Assembly (NCBI RefSeq): GCF_026013415.1
Contig: NZ_JAPDOK010000005.1
Span: 186,001 to 250,000 of the forward strand
Length of the DNA: 64,000 nucleotides
Reading direction: 5' to 3'
Origin: Sphingomonas caeni
GTDB taxonomy: Bacteria > Pseudomonadota > Alphaproteobacteria > Sphingomonadales > Sphingomonadaceae
Every line of letters begins with the position of its first letter. Position 1 is the first letter of the stretch. Below, piece by piece: positions 1 to 8,451 of the stretch. The notes beneath the pieces are model-generated. The model saw nothing but the letters and a program-made list of their open reading frames with translations. It had not been told where the DNA came from and did no database searches. A program made the position numbers and the translations under genes.

Positions 1-252
1 CGCCAGGTTGACGAGCAGCTTGGGGCGAACCCGCTCGATCAGCGCGGCGGTCGCGGCGACATCGTCGGCGTCCACCTCGGCGGTGTCGATCGTCGCGCCG
101 AAGCGCGCCTTGACCGATTCGGCGATCGCATCGCACTTGAACTTGCGGCGGCTGGCGAGCGTGACCTTCCCGAACAATTCGGGGTTCTTCGCCATCTTGT
201 GCACTGCGACCGACGACACGCCGCCGGCGCCGATGACCAGAACGTCCTTCAC
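1..252 (-). CDS. Saccharopine dehydrogenase / carboxynorspermidine synthase-like protein, 5' part only
   Basis: The first 84 residues of a protein running off the left edge of the window. It opens with a Rossmann-type NAD(P)-binding motif (VLVIGAGGVSSV, residues 4-15) followed by a stretch (HKMAKNPELFG, then ASRRKFKCDAIAE) that matches the N-terminus of the saccharopine dehydrogenase-like family. In many alphaproteobacteria this form is annotated as carboxynorspermidine/carboxyspermidine synthase, which reduces a Schiff base of a diamine and aspartate semialdehyde in polyamine synthesis. The start is a GTG preceded by GGAGAATCAG. Without the C-terminal domain the exact substrate cannot be decided; a lysine-pathway saccharopine dehydrogenase remains possible. 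Confidence 0.8.
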   Translation of the reverse strand, partial: MKDVLVIGAGGVSSVAVHKMAKNPELFGKVTLASRRKFKCDAIAESVKARFGATIDTAEVDADDVAATAALIERVRPKLLVNLA

Positions 253-374
253 CTGATTCTCCGTCAATAGGGGGTTGGGGCGCCTCATATGGGACCGGGG
301 GGCGGGATGCAAACGGCGCCGCTTCCCAAGCCCGTCCATGCCGCTAAGCTCGGCTCAAAATCGAGGAGGGGCCA

Positions 375-1379
375 ATGCCGATCGACCGCCGCGCCATGCT
401 GGGAGCCGCCCTCGGCGCCACGGCACTCGCCGCCAACGCTGCGAGGGCGCAGCAATGGGGCGATCCCCCCACCCCCGCCGCGGGCGACCCCAGGGCGCCG
501 CAATGGCCGCCCGCGGAGAGCTTCACGCTGTGGCCCGCCGGCAGGATGCCCAATGCCCCCGCGACCCGCCCCACCCCGACGGCCACGATGAACGGCCCCG
601 CCAATGCCCGTGAACTCTGGCTCACCGGCGTGGCCGAGCCGCATGTCGGGGTGTTCCGCCCCGCCAAGCCCGACGGGCGCGCGGTACTGATCATCCCCGG
701 CGGCGGATACCGCTTCGTCTCGGTGCACAATGAGGGCATCGATGTCGCCGCGGCGCTCACCTCGCAGGGCATCACCTGCTTCGTCCTCGTCTATCGCCTG
801 CCCGGCGAAGGCTGGACCAACCGCGCCGATGTGCCGCTCCAGGATGCGCAGCGGGCGATGCGGCTGATCCGGGCGGGCGCCAGGACCTGGGGGATCAACC
901 CGGACAAGCTCGGCATGATCGGCTTTTCGGCGGGCGGGCACCTCGCCGCGATGCTGGCGGTGGCGCATTCGGACCCGGTCTATGCCGCGGTCGATGCGGC
1001 GGACGTCCAGTCGGCGCGACCGGCCTATGCGGGGCTGGGCTATGCGGTCACGTCCTTCACCTCGGCGGGCAAGGAAGGCAATACGCGCAGCGGCCTATGG
1101 GGCGAAACCACCGATGCCGCCACCATGGCGCGCTACAATGCCCTTGCCCGCGTCAGCTCGGACACGCCGGCCAGTTTCCTCATCCATGCGATGAACGACA
1201 CGAGCGTGCCGATCCGCCAGAGCATCGCCTGGATGGAGGCCTGCCTCGCCGCGCGCGTGCCGGTCGAAGTGCATCTGCTCCAGACCGGCGGGCACGGCTT
1301 TGGCGGCGCGCATCTGCCCGAGAGTTCGTCGGGTCGCCCCTGGCCGCTGCAATTCGCCCGCTGGACCGCGCTCTTCTAA
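375..1379 (+). CDS. Exported alpha/beta hydrolase (esterase-like), Tat signal
   Basis: A 334-residue alpha/beta hydrolase. The N-terminus has a twin-arginine pair at residues 5-6 followed by a hydrophobic stretch ending in AARA, so export to the periplasm by Tat is likely. An oxyanion-type motif IPGGGY is followed by the nucleophile elbow GFSAGG (Ser about 185), an aspartate in NDTSVP (about 275) and a histidine in GGHGFGG (about 310), giving an intact triad. The family includes acetylxylan and other carbohydrate esterases and the BD-FAE type; the substrate cannot be read from the sequence. A strong ribosome site (GAGGAGGGG) precedes the ATG. It lies divergently from the partial gene at the window edge and 63 bases before the MAPEG gene. 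Confidence 0.85.
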   Translation: MPIDRRAMLGAALGATALAANAARAQQWGDPPTPAAGDPRAPQWPPAESFTLWPAGRMPNAPATRPTPTATMNGPANARELWLTGVAEPHVGVFRPAKPDGRAVLIIPGGGYRFVSVHNEGIDVAAALTSQGITCFVLVYRLPGEGWTNRADVPLQDAQRAMRLIRAGARTWGINPDKLGMIGFSAGGHLAAMLAVAHSDPVYAAVDAADVQSARPAYAGLGYAVTSFTSAGKEGNTRSGLWGETTDAATMARYNALARVSSDTPASFLIHAMNDTSVPIRQSIAWMEACLAARVPVEVHLLQTGGHGFGGAHLPESSSGRPWPLQFARWTALF

Positions 1380-1442
1380 CTCCGTTGCAATTGCGTACCG
1401 ATTGCCGCAACCTTCCCGTCACAAACAGGAGGGGGAACCGAC

Positions 1443-1880
1443 ATGATACTCGTACCCGTGATCGTGCTGATCGCATGGAGCATGGTGATCTGGGCGTTGA
1501 TGGTGGCTGTCCGCATGCCGGCGCTGAGAAAGGCCGGGATCGACGTCATGAAGATTTCGGGCAGCAGGCCCGGCGCGCTCGACGGCGTGGTCGCCGACAA
1601 GGCGCAATGGCCTGCGCATAACTACATGCACCTCGTCGAACAGCCGACGCTCTTCTACGCGGTCATCTTCTCGCTCGCGCTGCTCCATGCGGGCGGCGGG
1701 ATCAACGCCACGCTGGCCTGGGCCTATGTCGGACTGCGCATCGTCCACTCGATCGTGCAGGTGACGAGCAACCGCATCCTCTATCGCTTCAGCCTGTTCG
1801 CGCTGTCCTCGTTCGTGCTGATCGCGCTGACGGTGCAGGCGTTCCGCGCGGCGATCCACGCCGGGCTGCTGCCATTCTAA
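1443..1880 (+). CDS. MAPEG family membrane protein
   Basis: A 145-residue integral membrane protein with about four hydrophobic segments (residues about 3-22, 65-85, 90-105 and 115-135). The length, the early segment followed by a polar loop containing NYMHLVEQPTLFY, and the AYVGLRIVHSIVQ segment are typical of the MAPEG family, whose eukaryotic members act in eicosanoid and glutathione metabolism. Bacterial members are mostly of unknown substrate. The ribosome site AGGAGGGGG is strong. Its TAA stop overlaps the TAG stop of the convergent amidotransferase gene by two bases. It is probably not part of the exopolysaccharide locus, which lies on the other strand. Confidence 0.85.
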   Translation: MILVPVIVLIAWSMVIWALMVAVRMPALRKAGIDVMKISGSRPGALDGVVADKAQWPAHNYMHLVEQPTLFYAVIFSLALLHAGGGINATLAWAYVGLRIVHSIVQVTSNRILYRFSLFALSSFVLIALTVQAFRAAIHAGLLPF

Positions 1881-3769
1881 CCGAACAGGCGGACGAGGCT
1901 CCGTTCGAGCATCAGCAACTGCCATAGCGTCCGGCCGTGTTCCGCACGGCCGGCGCGATGCTCGGCGGCGAGATGGGCGATCGCCGCGGGATCGAACCAG
2001 CCCGTGGCGAGCAATATCTTCGAAGTGGCAAGGTTCGCGGCCTCATCGGCCAGCGCCTTGCGGAACCAGGCGCTCACCGGGGTCACGAAGCCCATTTTCG
2101 GGCGGTAGAGAATCTCCTTGGGCAGCCAGGGCTCGAGCGCCTTCTTCATCAGCCATTTGCCCTGCCCGGCCTTGATGCGAAGGCCCGGCGGCAGCGTCGC
2201 GGCGAACTGGACCAGGCGATAGTCGAGCAACGGCTCGCGCGCCTCGAGGCTCACCGCCATGCTGGTGCGGTCGATCTTGGTGAGGATATCGCCGGGCAGA
2301 TAATGCTTGATGTCGGCATATTGGGCCCGGTCGAGCCCATCGCGCGCGGGGGCGCGGCGCATGGTGTCGGTATAGCGTTGCTCGGCGCGGTGCCCGCCCA
2401 GCGCCTTGCGCGCGGCGTCGCTGTAGAGCCGGTCGCGCAGTGCCGGGCCGGTGACGCCGACGGCCTTGGGGTAAGCGAACTCGCCGCCCTCGGCGAGCGC
2501 CAGCAAGGTGGTCTTGGCGCGGAAGGGGCGCGGCGCCCAATCGGCCTTGGGATAGAAGCGACCGAGCGTGCCGAACACGCTCGCCCGCAGCCCCTCCGGC
2601 AGCGCCGAACGCATCCGCTCCTCGGCGGCGAAGAATTTGTAGCGGCGATAGCCCGCGAACGCCTCGTCCGCCCCATCGCCCGATAGCGCTACCGTCACGC
2701 TTTCGCGCGCGAGCTGGCAGACGCGGTAGGTCGGCAGCGCCGAGGCGTCGGCAAAGGGCTCGTCGAACGCCGCGACCAGCGTGTCGATCAGCGCGAAATC
2801 GTCCGACGCCACCTTGCGCTCCCGATGCGCGGTGGCGAAGCGCTCGGCGATCAGCCGGGCATGGGCGGTCTCGTCATGGTCGGCCTCGTCGAAGCCGATC
2901 GTGCAGGTCTTGACCGCGGATTTGCTCGCCTCGGCCATCATCGCCACCACCGCCGAGCTATCGACCCCGCCCGAGAGGAAGGCGCCGAGCGGCACATCGG
3001 CGATCATCCGCGCGACCACGGCCTTGCGCATCAGATCGATCAGCTCGGCTTCGAGGTCCCGAGTCTTGCCCGTGGCGCGCTTCGAGAAATCGATGTCCCA
3101 CCATTGCACCGGCTCAGGCACCGGCTTGCCACGTTCGAGCAGCAGGAAATGGCCCGCGGGGAGCTTCTTCACTCCCGCCAGCAGCGAGGCATCGTCGGGA
3201 ACATAGCCGAGTCCCAGATAGTCCTCGACCGCCCGGAAATCGGCGGTGCTGCGGAACGAGGGATGCGCGAGCAGACCCTTGATCTCCGAGGCGAAGGCGA
3301 CCGCGCCGTCCGACAGCTCGGTATAGACGAGCGGCTTCACGCCGAACCGGTCGCGCGCGAGGAACAGGCTCTTCCGCGTGTCGTCATAGAGCGCGAAGGC
3401 GAACATCCCGTTCAGCCGCGACAGCATGTCCGGCCCCCAGGCGCGCCAGCCATGGAGCAGCACTTCGGTATCGCCGCTGGTCTGGAAGCGCGCGCCCATC
3501 GCCTCCAGCTCGGCGCGGACCGCCTGGAAGTTGTAGATCTCGCCATTGTAGACGACGACCAGGCCCTGGTCCGCCGTCGCCATCGGCTGGGGGCTGCCCT
3601 CGATATCGATGATCGACAGGCGGCGATGGCCGAGGCCGACGCCCGGCGCGGTCCAAACCCCCGATCCGTCGGGCCCGCGATGCGCGATCGCATCGGCCAT
3701 CGCGGTCAACCGCGCGGGGTCAACGGGCTTGGGGGTTCCGGGGTAATAGAGACCAGCGATGCCGCACAT
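1877..3769 (-). CDS. Asparagine synthase-like amidotransferase of the XrtA/PEP-CTERM locus
   Basis: A 630-residue glutamine-dependent amidotransferase of the asparagine synthase type. Cys2 in the opening MCGIAG is the glutaminase nucleophile, and the N-terminal domain has the usual RGPDG, HRRLSI and VVYNGEIYN motifs. The synthetase domain carries the pyrophosphate loop LSGGVDSS at about residue 265 and the ALSGDGADE motif further on. Length and position, last gene of the exosortase A module and just downstream of xrtA, match the exosortase-linked amidotransferase subfamily (TIGR03108). It probably amidates a uronic-acid or other carboxylated component of the polysaccharide; that substrate is inference. 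A housekeeping AsnB role is less likely because of context. Confidence 0.9.
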   Translation of the reverse strand: MCGIAGLYYPGTPKPVDPARLTAMADAIAHRGPDGSGVWTAPGVGLGHRRLSIIDIEGSPQPMATADQGLVVVYNGEIYNFQAVRAELEAMGARFQTSGDTEVLLHGWRAWGPDMLSRLNGMFAFALYDDTRKSLFLARDRFGVKPLVYTELSDGAVAFASEIKGLLAHPSFRSTADFRAVEDYLGLGYVPDDASLLAGVKKLPAGHFLLLERGKPVPEPVQWWDIDFSKRATGKTRDLEAELIDLMRKAVVARMIADVPLGAFLSGGVDSSAVVAMMAEASKSAVKTCTIGFDEADHDETAHARLIAERFATAHRERKVASDDFALIDTLVAAFDEPFADASALPTYRVCQLARESVTVALSGDGADEAFAGYRRYKFFAAEERMRSALPEGLRASVFGTLGRFYPKADWAPRPFRAKTTLLALAEGGEFAYPKAVGVTGPALRDRLYSDAARKALGGHRAEQRYTDTMRRAPARDGLDRAQYADIKHYLPGDILTKIDRTSMAVSLEAREPLLDYRLVQFAATLPPGLRIKAGQGKWLMKKALEPWLPKEILYRPKMGFVTPVSAWFRKALADEAANLATSKILLATGWFDPAAIAHLAAEHRAGRAEHGRTLWQLLMLERSLVRLFG

Positions 3770-3795
3770 GCGCTGCCCCTAGCGGACCGTTGGAG

Positions 3796-5328
3796 TCAGC
3801 GCGAGCCCGACATGCGGTCGGCCAGCGCATCGATCGGGCCGACTGCCGCGAGGAAGTCGCGCACCGCCGCGTCGCTGTCATAATCGCTGCTGCGCTCGGC
3901 CGAGACCAGCACCGCGGCCGCACGCTGCTCACCGCCGAGCAATTTGACCCGGAGCGTCGCCAGCTTGACGCGCTTGTCGCTCCCGGTGATCACGCCGCCG
4001 ACGCGGTACCAGCTGGTGACGACGCGCTCGACCCGGCCCGGCCCGACCATGCGCAGCGTATTCCCGCCCGCGACGCCAGGAAGATCCTCGATCCGCACCC
4101 AGCGGTCATTCTCGCGGATCGCACCGATGCCGAAGCCGACCAGCTCCTTGCCTTCATGCTGGCTGCCGTAGAGCGCGACGGCGAGATCGACCGCCCTGCC
4201 CTGCGCATCGACATAGCGGCCGATCAGGAAATGATCGGCGTTCGGGAAGTTGGGGGCCCAGGGGGCGGTGGCGCTCAAGGGCGCGCGGGTCCAGCCGCGG
4301 ATTTCGGGGAGTTCGACCGTGGCGGGCAGCGGCTCGGCGCGCGCGGCAACGAGGCTCGACCAGCCGAGGAACAGCGCCGCCACCGCCGGTACCAGCAGCG
4401 AGGCGACCGCGCCGTCGATGTGGCGGCCAGGATCGCGCTGCAGCTTCGCCGGATCGAACCAGGCGGCATCGGGATCGCGGTCGAACCACTTCCAGCCGAT
4501 CGCCAGCACCGCGACCATCACCAGCCCGAAGAACACCCAGCCATAGACGATATGATCGAGCCCCGTCGCCTGCTCTACCGAGGTCCACCAGGCGACATAG
4601 ATGGTCCCGAAGGCGCGCAGCCCATTGGCGATCACCGGCACGACCAGCGCCATCGCCATGAAGGCGGCGCGGCGGCGCCACGAGACGTAGCAGACGTTCG
4701 CGACCAGCACGCCATACGCCACCATCGCGATCAGGAACTTGGCGCCGGAACAGGCCTCGGCGATCTCGAAATAGCCGTTGGGGGTGGAGATCAGCACCCC
4801 GTCCACCTCGGCGGGGACGCCGAACAGATGGAGCAACGGCATCACCATCCGCACCGTGATGTCCTGCAGCGGCTCCTCGAGAAAATCGCCGAAGGGCACG
4901 AGGAAGACCATGTACGCCAGCGGAAACAGCAAAGCGCGGGTCACGCCCAACCCCAGCACGCTCACCACTGCGCCCTGCATCATCAGCACCAGCCCCGCAT
5001 GGCGAAACAGCGCCACGCCCGCGGCGTCGCCGATCAGCCAGCCGAACCCACCCGCCGCAACGACGATCAGCCCCGGCCACCAACCGCTCGGGCTCACCCG
5101 CGACAGCTCCACGCGGCGCTGCCACACCAGCCAGGCGATGACGGGCGCGACGAACAGGCAGTGGCCGAAGGTGGTATTGGTCCAATAGATGGTCGCGAGG
5201 TCGCCCGCGTCGCGGTGGAAGAGCAGCAGCAGCGCCGCCCAGCTTCCCGCGAGCATCGCCGCGTGCCGCTTCCACGCGGGACTGAACTCGACCGAAGGCG
5301 CCCCGCGGGAGGCGGTCGCGGCGGTCAC
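3796..5328 (-). CDS. xrtA: Exosortase A with C-terminal EpsI domain
   Basis: A 510-residue protein with a polytopic N-terminal exosortase domain (roughly residues 20-310) and a soluble EpsI domain at the C-terminus. The three residues that define exosortases are visible in order: Cys193 in EACSGAK, Arg238 in NGLRAF and His259 in GLDHIVYG. Exosortase A is an inner-membrane transpeptidase-like enzyme that cleaves proteins carrying a C-terminal PEP-CTERM sorting signal. The GTG start overlaps the stop of the upstream glycosyltransferase gene (GTGA), so the genes are translationally coupled. No PEP-CTERM protein is encoded in this window, so its substrates must lie elsewhere. Confidence 0.95.
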   Translation of the reverse strand: MTAATASRGAPSVEFSPAWKRHAAMLAGSWAALLLLFHRDAGDLATIYWTNTTFGHCLFVAPVIAWLVWQRRVELSRVSPSGWWPGLIVVAAGGFGWLIGDAAGVALFRHAGLVLMMQGAVVSVLGLGVTRALLFPLAYMVFLVPFGDFLEEPLQDITVRMVMPLLHLFGVPAEVDGVLISTPNGYFEIAEACSGAKFLIAMVAYGVLVANVCYVSWRRRAAFMAMALVVPVIANGLRAFGTIYVAWWTSVEQATGLDHIVYGWVFFGLVMVAVLAIGWKWFDRDPDAAWFDPAKLQRDPGRHIDGAVASLLVPAVAALFLGWSSLVAARAEPLPATVELPEIRGWTRAPLSATAPWAPNFPNADHFLIGRYVDAQGRAVDLAVALYGSQHEGKELVGFGIGAIRENDRWVRIEDLPGVAGGNTLRMVGPGRVERVVTSWYRVGGVITGSDKRVKLATLRVKLLGGEQRAAAVLVSAERSSDYDSDAAVRDFLAAVGPIDALADRMSGSR

Positions 5329-6530
5329 CGCTCGATCCTCTTCCCGATCGGCCGGACGTCCAGAATCTTGTCGAGCGGGGCGAGCCGAGCCTCCCAGCTA
5401 TAGCGATCGATCACCCGTTGGCGCGCGGCCTGCCCCAAAGCGGCAGCCTTTTTCGGATCCGACAGGAGCTGCGTCACTTCCTCGGCGATCTCGCCGACGG
5501 TCGCGCCGACCTTGATCGTATCGGCATGGTCGATGCCCTGCGCCGCCGCCGCCGAGGCGACGATGGGCTTGGCCATTGCCATGCCCTCGAGCACCTTGTT
5601 CTGGATGCCGCGCGCGAGCTTGAGCGGCGCCACGACCACCGAGGCGGCCGCGAGCCAGCCGCGCACGTCGGCGACCTCGCCGGTCACCGTCACGCCCGGC
5701 TGCTTGGCGAGCGCCTTGACCGCGTCGGTGGGATTGCGCCCGACGATCGCGAAGCGCGCATCGGGGTGGACCAGCCGGATATGCGGCAGGATCGTCTCGA
5801 CGAACCAGATCACGCCCTCGATGTTCGGGCGGTAATCCATCTGCCCGGTGAAGACGATCAGCCGCCCCATCGCGTCGATACGCTTGAAGCTCGCCTGCGG
5901 ATCGAACTGGTCGGTATCGATCCCGTTCTCGATCACATGGACACGCTCGGCGCCGGTGCGCTCGACGAACAGATCGGCCTCGGCCTGGCTGACGAACAGG
6001 TTCGCATCCGCCCGCGCCGCCACCGCCTTTTCGTGCGCGAGCAGCATCCGCGCCTCGCGCGCCATCATCCAGCCCTTGGGCCCCTTCGAGGTCTGCGCGT
6101 AGGCCGCGAACTTCGCCGAATCCATGTCGACAAAGTCCATGATCACCTTCTGGCGCGGCCGCGGCGGCAGATATTGCGCCATCTGGCTCGAGAAGACGAA
6201 GATCGTGTCGATCGCGTGCCGCGCCAGCAGATTGTCGACCGCGGCGCGGATCTCGGGATTGTCGAACGCGGTCAGCGACACCGGGCGGTGCGACATCAGC
6301 GCCTCGAACCCCGACGTCGTTTGCCCCTTGGAACGCCATATCACCGACCGGTTGCCGGTATAGCGCGCAAGGCCGCCCTTGTTCTTCATGTCCTTGGGAT
6401 CGTCCGCAAAGGCGATCAGGTGGACGCGCTTCTTGGTCGAAAGATACTTCAGGATGTGGAAGCCGCGGATCTTGTCCCCCCGGTCGGGCGGATAGGGGAT
6501 GCGGTGCGCGAGGAAGAGGAGGTCGCCCAT
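5325..6530 (-). CDS. Glycosyltransferase, XrtA/PEP-CTERM system (TIGR03087 type)
   Basis: A 401-residue GT-B glycosyltransferase. The N-terminus (LLFLAHRIPYPPDRGDK) and the C-terminal donor-binding half (VFTGQMDYRPN, then PLKLARGIQNKVLEGMAMAKP) are hallmarks of the family found only beside exosortase A. It should transfer a sugar during polysaccharide assembly on the cytoplasmic side of the membrane. I chose the internal ATG at 6530 over an upstream in-frame start at 6596 because it gives the conserved N-terminus and forms a TGATG junction with the stop of the upstream FemAB gene; the longer form would intrude 66 bases into that gene. Confidence 0.92.
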   Translation of the reverse strand: MGDLLFLAHRIPYPPDRGDKIRGFHILKYLSTKKRVHLIAFADDPKDMKNKGGLARYTGNRSVIWRSKGQTTSGFEALMSHRPVSLTAFDNPEIRAAVDNLLARHAIDTIFVFSSQMAQYLPPRPRQKVIMDFVDMDSAKFAAYAQTSKGPKGWMMAREARMLLAHEKAVAARADANLFVSQAEADLFVERTGAERVHVIENGIDTDQFDPQASFKRIDAMGRLIVFTGQMDYRPNIEGVIWFVETILPHIRLVHPDARFAIVGRNPTDAVKALAKQPGVTVTGEVADVRGWLAAASVVVAPLKLARGIQNKVLEGMAMAKPIVASAAAAQGIDHADTIKVGATVGEIAEEVTQLLSDPKKAAALGQAARQRVIDRYSWEARLAPLDKILDVRPIGKRIER

Positions 6531-7603
6531 CAGCCGAGACCCTTCGAAATGAAGGGGCCCGCACGGTTGGCGAGCCACAGGGGCAGCCGCTTCCACACGG
6601 CGATCTGCAGCCGGTATTTGGGGTTGAGCGGGCTCGCGTCGCGCGCCTTCCCGCCCCCGGCGATGCGCTCATAATAGGTCAGCGGCTCGGGCTCGAAGCC
6701 CCAGGTCTTCTTATAGGCTGCGGGGCCCGTCCCGGTCTTCGAGCGGCCGAAGTCGAAGCGCGTGCATCCGCGCTCGCGGGCGTGGCGCATCAGCTCGAAA
6801 TACATGCGGTCGTTCGCGCGCAGCGGGCGCGCAGCGGCGGTGCCGCCGCCCCAATAGGGATAGACCGTGCCGTTCCAGTAAAGACTCAATACGCTCGACA
6901 CAGCCACTCCGCGATGCCGGACTATCAGGATGTCGGCAGATTTGCCAAACTCCCGCAAAACCTCGGAAAATAGAGTCCGGGGAAATACGGGAGTGCCGAG
7001 ATTGCGGACCATCTCGGCATAGACGGCGTAATGCTCGTCGGCGTCGGCGAGATGACAGCCGGTCGCCACTTCAAGGTCGAATCCGAGCGATTTTCGGACC
7101 TCGGCGCGCTGCTTGCGCGGGATGGCGAGCATCTCGGCCTCGTCATCTGCGGCGAGCGGGCGGACGAAGCCCTGATAGCGCTCTTTCTCGATGTCCCATT
7201 CGGGCCCGGGCAGCGGCCCGCCGCGAACCTCCATCGATCCGCAACCGAGCTTTTCCGCGAGCGCCCAGCTCGCCTCGGCGAGCACTGTCACGGCCTGGTG
7301 GCTATCGGCGAGAATCCCCCCGCCCACCCCGAACCCGGCCGAGGCCATCACGCTGCCGAACAAGGGCGACTTGCAATGCGTCAGCGGCATCACCCCGACG
7401 ATCTCGCCATTGCCCTTTTCGGCGACCAGATAATGCGCCTTCTGCCCGCAGCCCTTCTCCACCGCGATGCTCCATGCCGGCAGGTGAAAGGGCGTGCCCT
7501 CGCGATGATCGTGCACGAACGCGCCGATCCGGGCGCGCTCGATCGGATCGCCCAGATTGGCGACATGAAGGCCGATCGGCTGCGAGAGCATGGGCGCATT
7601 CAT
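6530..7603 (-). CDS. FemAB family protein, XrtA/PEP-CTERM-associated
   Basis: A 357-residue protein of the FemAB/GNAT fold. The C-terminal part (YWGGGTAAARPLRANDRMYFELM, shown here only as the pattern YWGGG...ANDxMYxxLM, then FDFGRSKTGTG) is characteristic of the FemAB-like protein that accompanies exosortase A (TIGR03019). Family members transfer an aminoacyl or acyl group; in these loci the acceptor is presumed to be the polysaccharide or its lipid carrier, which is inference. Its ATG overlaps the stop of the deacetylase gene by four bases (ATGA), and its own stop overlaps the start of the glycosyltransferase gene, so it sits within a translationally coupled run. Confidence 0.9.
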   Translation of the reverse strand: MNAPMLSQPIGLHVANLGDPIERARIGAFVHDHREGTPFHLPAWSIAVEKGCGQKAHYLVAEKGNGEIVGVMPLTHCKSPLFGSVMASAGFGVGGGILADSHQAVTVLAEASWALAEKLGCGSMEVRGGPLPGPEWDIEKERYQGFVRPLAADDEAEMLAIPRKQRAEVRKSLGFDLEVATGCHLADADEHYAVYAEMVRNLGTPVFPRTLFSEVLREFGKSADILIVRHRGVAVSSVLSLYWNGTVYPYWGGGTAAARPLRANDRMYFELMRHARERGCTRFDFGRSKTGTGPAAYKKTWGFEPEPLTYYERIAGGGKARDASPLNPKYRLQIAVWKRLPLWLANRAGPFISKGLG

Positions 7604-8442
7604 TGCAGCTTCGCCGCTTCATGCGCCACCACCGCGTCGGTGCGGCCCCAGTCGTGCCCGGCGATCAGCGTGCGCAGCTTGCCCGCCATCGCGCCAAGAC
7701 GGGCATAGTGGCGCAGCTTCGACTTGATCGGCGCCTTGGCGACGCGCGGCTGGTCGGGATCGATCTCCCAGGGATGGAAATAGAAGACCGCGGGCCGCGC
7801 CGCGCGGTTGGCCTCGCTCACCGCCCCGCTGACGATGCTGCCCGGCAGCAGCCGGAAGAAACCGCCGCCGGTGGTGACTTCCTTGCCCGCGACCCGGGCG
7901 ATGGTGACCGGCAGCTCGATCAGGTCCGAGTCAGCGAGCGGCTTGTGCGCGGTGCGCGGGGCATCGGCCCAGCCATAATGATCGTGCCGGATCGGCGCGA
8001 CGCTCGATGAATAGGCATAGCCCTCGTCCGCCAGCACCCGATGGGCCCAGGGCGTCCGCATGTCGATCGAGAAGCTCGGCGCGCGGTAACCCGTCACCTT
8101 GGCCCCGCTCGCATCCTCGATGGTAGCGCGGGCGCGGGCGAGGTCGGCGCGGAACTGTTCGGGGCCCATGGTGAAGACGCGCTGATGGTCCCAGCCATGG
8201 CTGGCGATCTCATGGCCCCCATCGACGATCCGCCGCATCAGCGCCGGATAGCGCTCCGCCACCCAGCCGAGCGTGAAGAAGGTCGCCTTGGCGCCGGCAG
8301 CGTCGAACAGCGCGAGCACCTTGTCGGTATTGGCCTCGACGCGGTGCTCGAGCGAATCCCAATCCGCCCGGTCGATCACCTTCTCGAAGGCGCCGACCTG
8401 GAACCAGTCCTCGACATCGACGGAGAGGGCGTTGAGCACCAT
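7600..8442 (-). CDS. Polysaccharide deacetylase, XrtA-associated (NodB fold)
   Basis: A 280-residue NodB-type carbohydrate esterase 4. The N-terminus VLNALSVDVEDWFQV holds the metal-binding aspartates (DVEDW), and the FFTLGWVAERYP and ASHGWDHQ motifs supply the second strand and the metal-binding histidines. GYRAPSFSI is the third motif, and FYFHPWEID near the C-terminus carries the late catalytic histidine. This pattern fits the exosortase-associated deacetylase subfamily (TIGR03006). It probably N-deacetylates sugars of the exopolysaccharide. No signal peptide is evident, so it likely acts in the cytoplasm. It lies 9 bases downstream of the ATPase gene. Confidence 0.92.
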   Translation of the reverse strand: MVLNALSVDVEDWFQVGAFEKVIDRADWDSLEHRVEANTDKVLALFDAAGAKATFFTLGWVAERYPALMRRIVDGGHEIASHGWDHQRVFTMGPEQFRADLARARATIEDASGAKVTGYRAPSFSIDMRTPWAHRVLADEGYAYSSSVAPIRHDHYGWADAPRTAHKPLADSDLIELPVTIARVAGKEVTTGGGFFRLLPGSIVSGAVSEANRAARPAVFYFHPWEIDPDQPRVAKAPIKSKLRHYARLGAMAGKLRTLIAGHDWGRTDAVVAHEAAKLQ

Positions 8443-8451
8443 GCGGGGCGC

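Noticed and set aside
3790..5403. A 537-codon open frame opposite exosortase A
   Set aside because: Antisense shadow dominated by Arg, His, Gln and Pro; the exosortase has all three catalytic residues.
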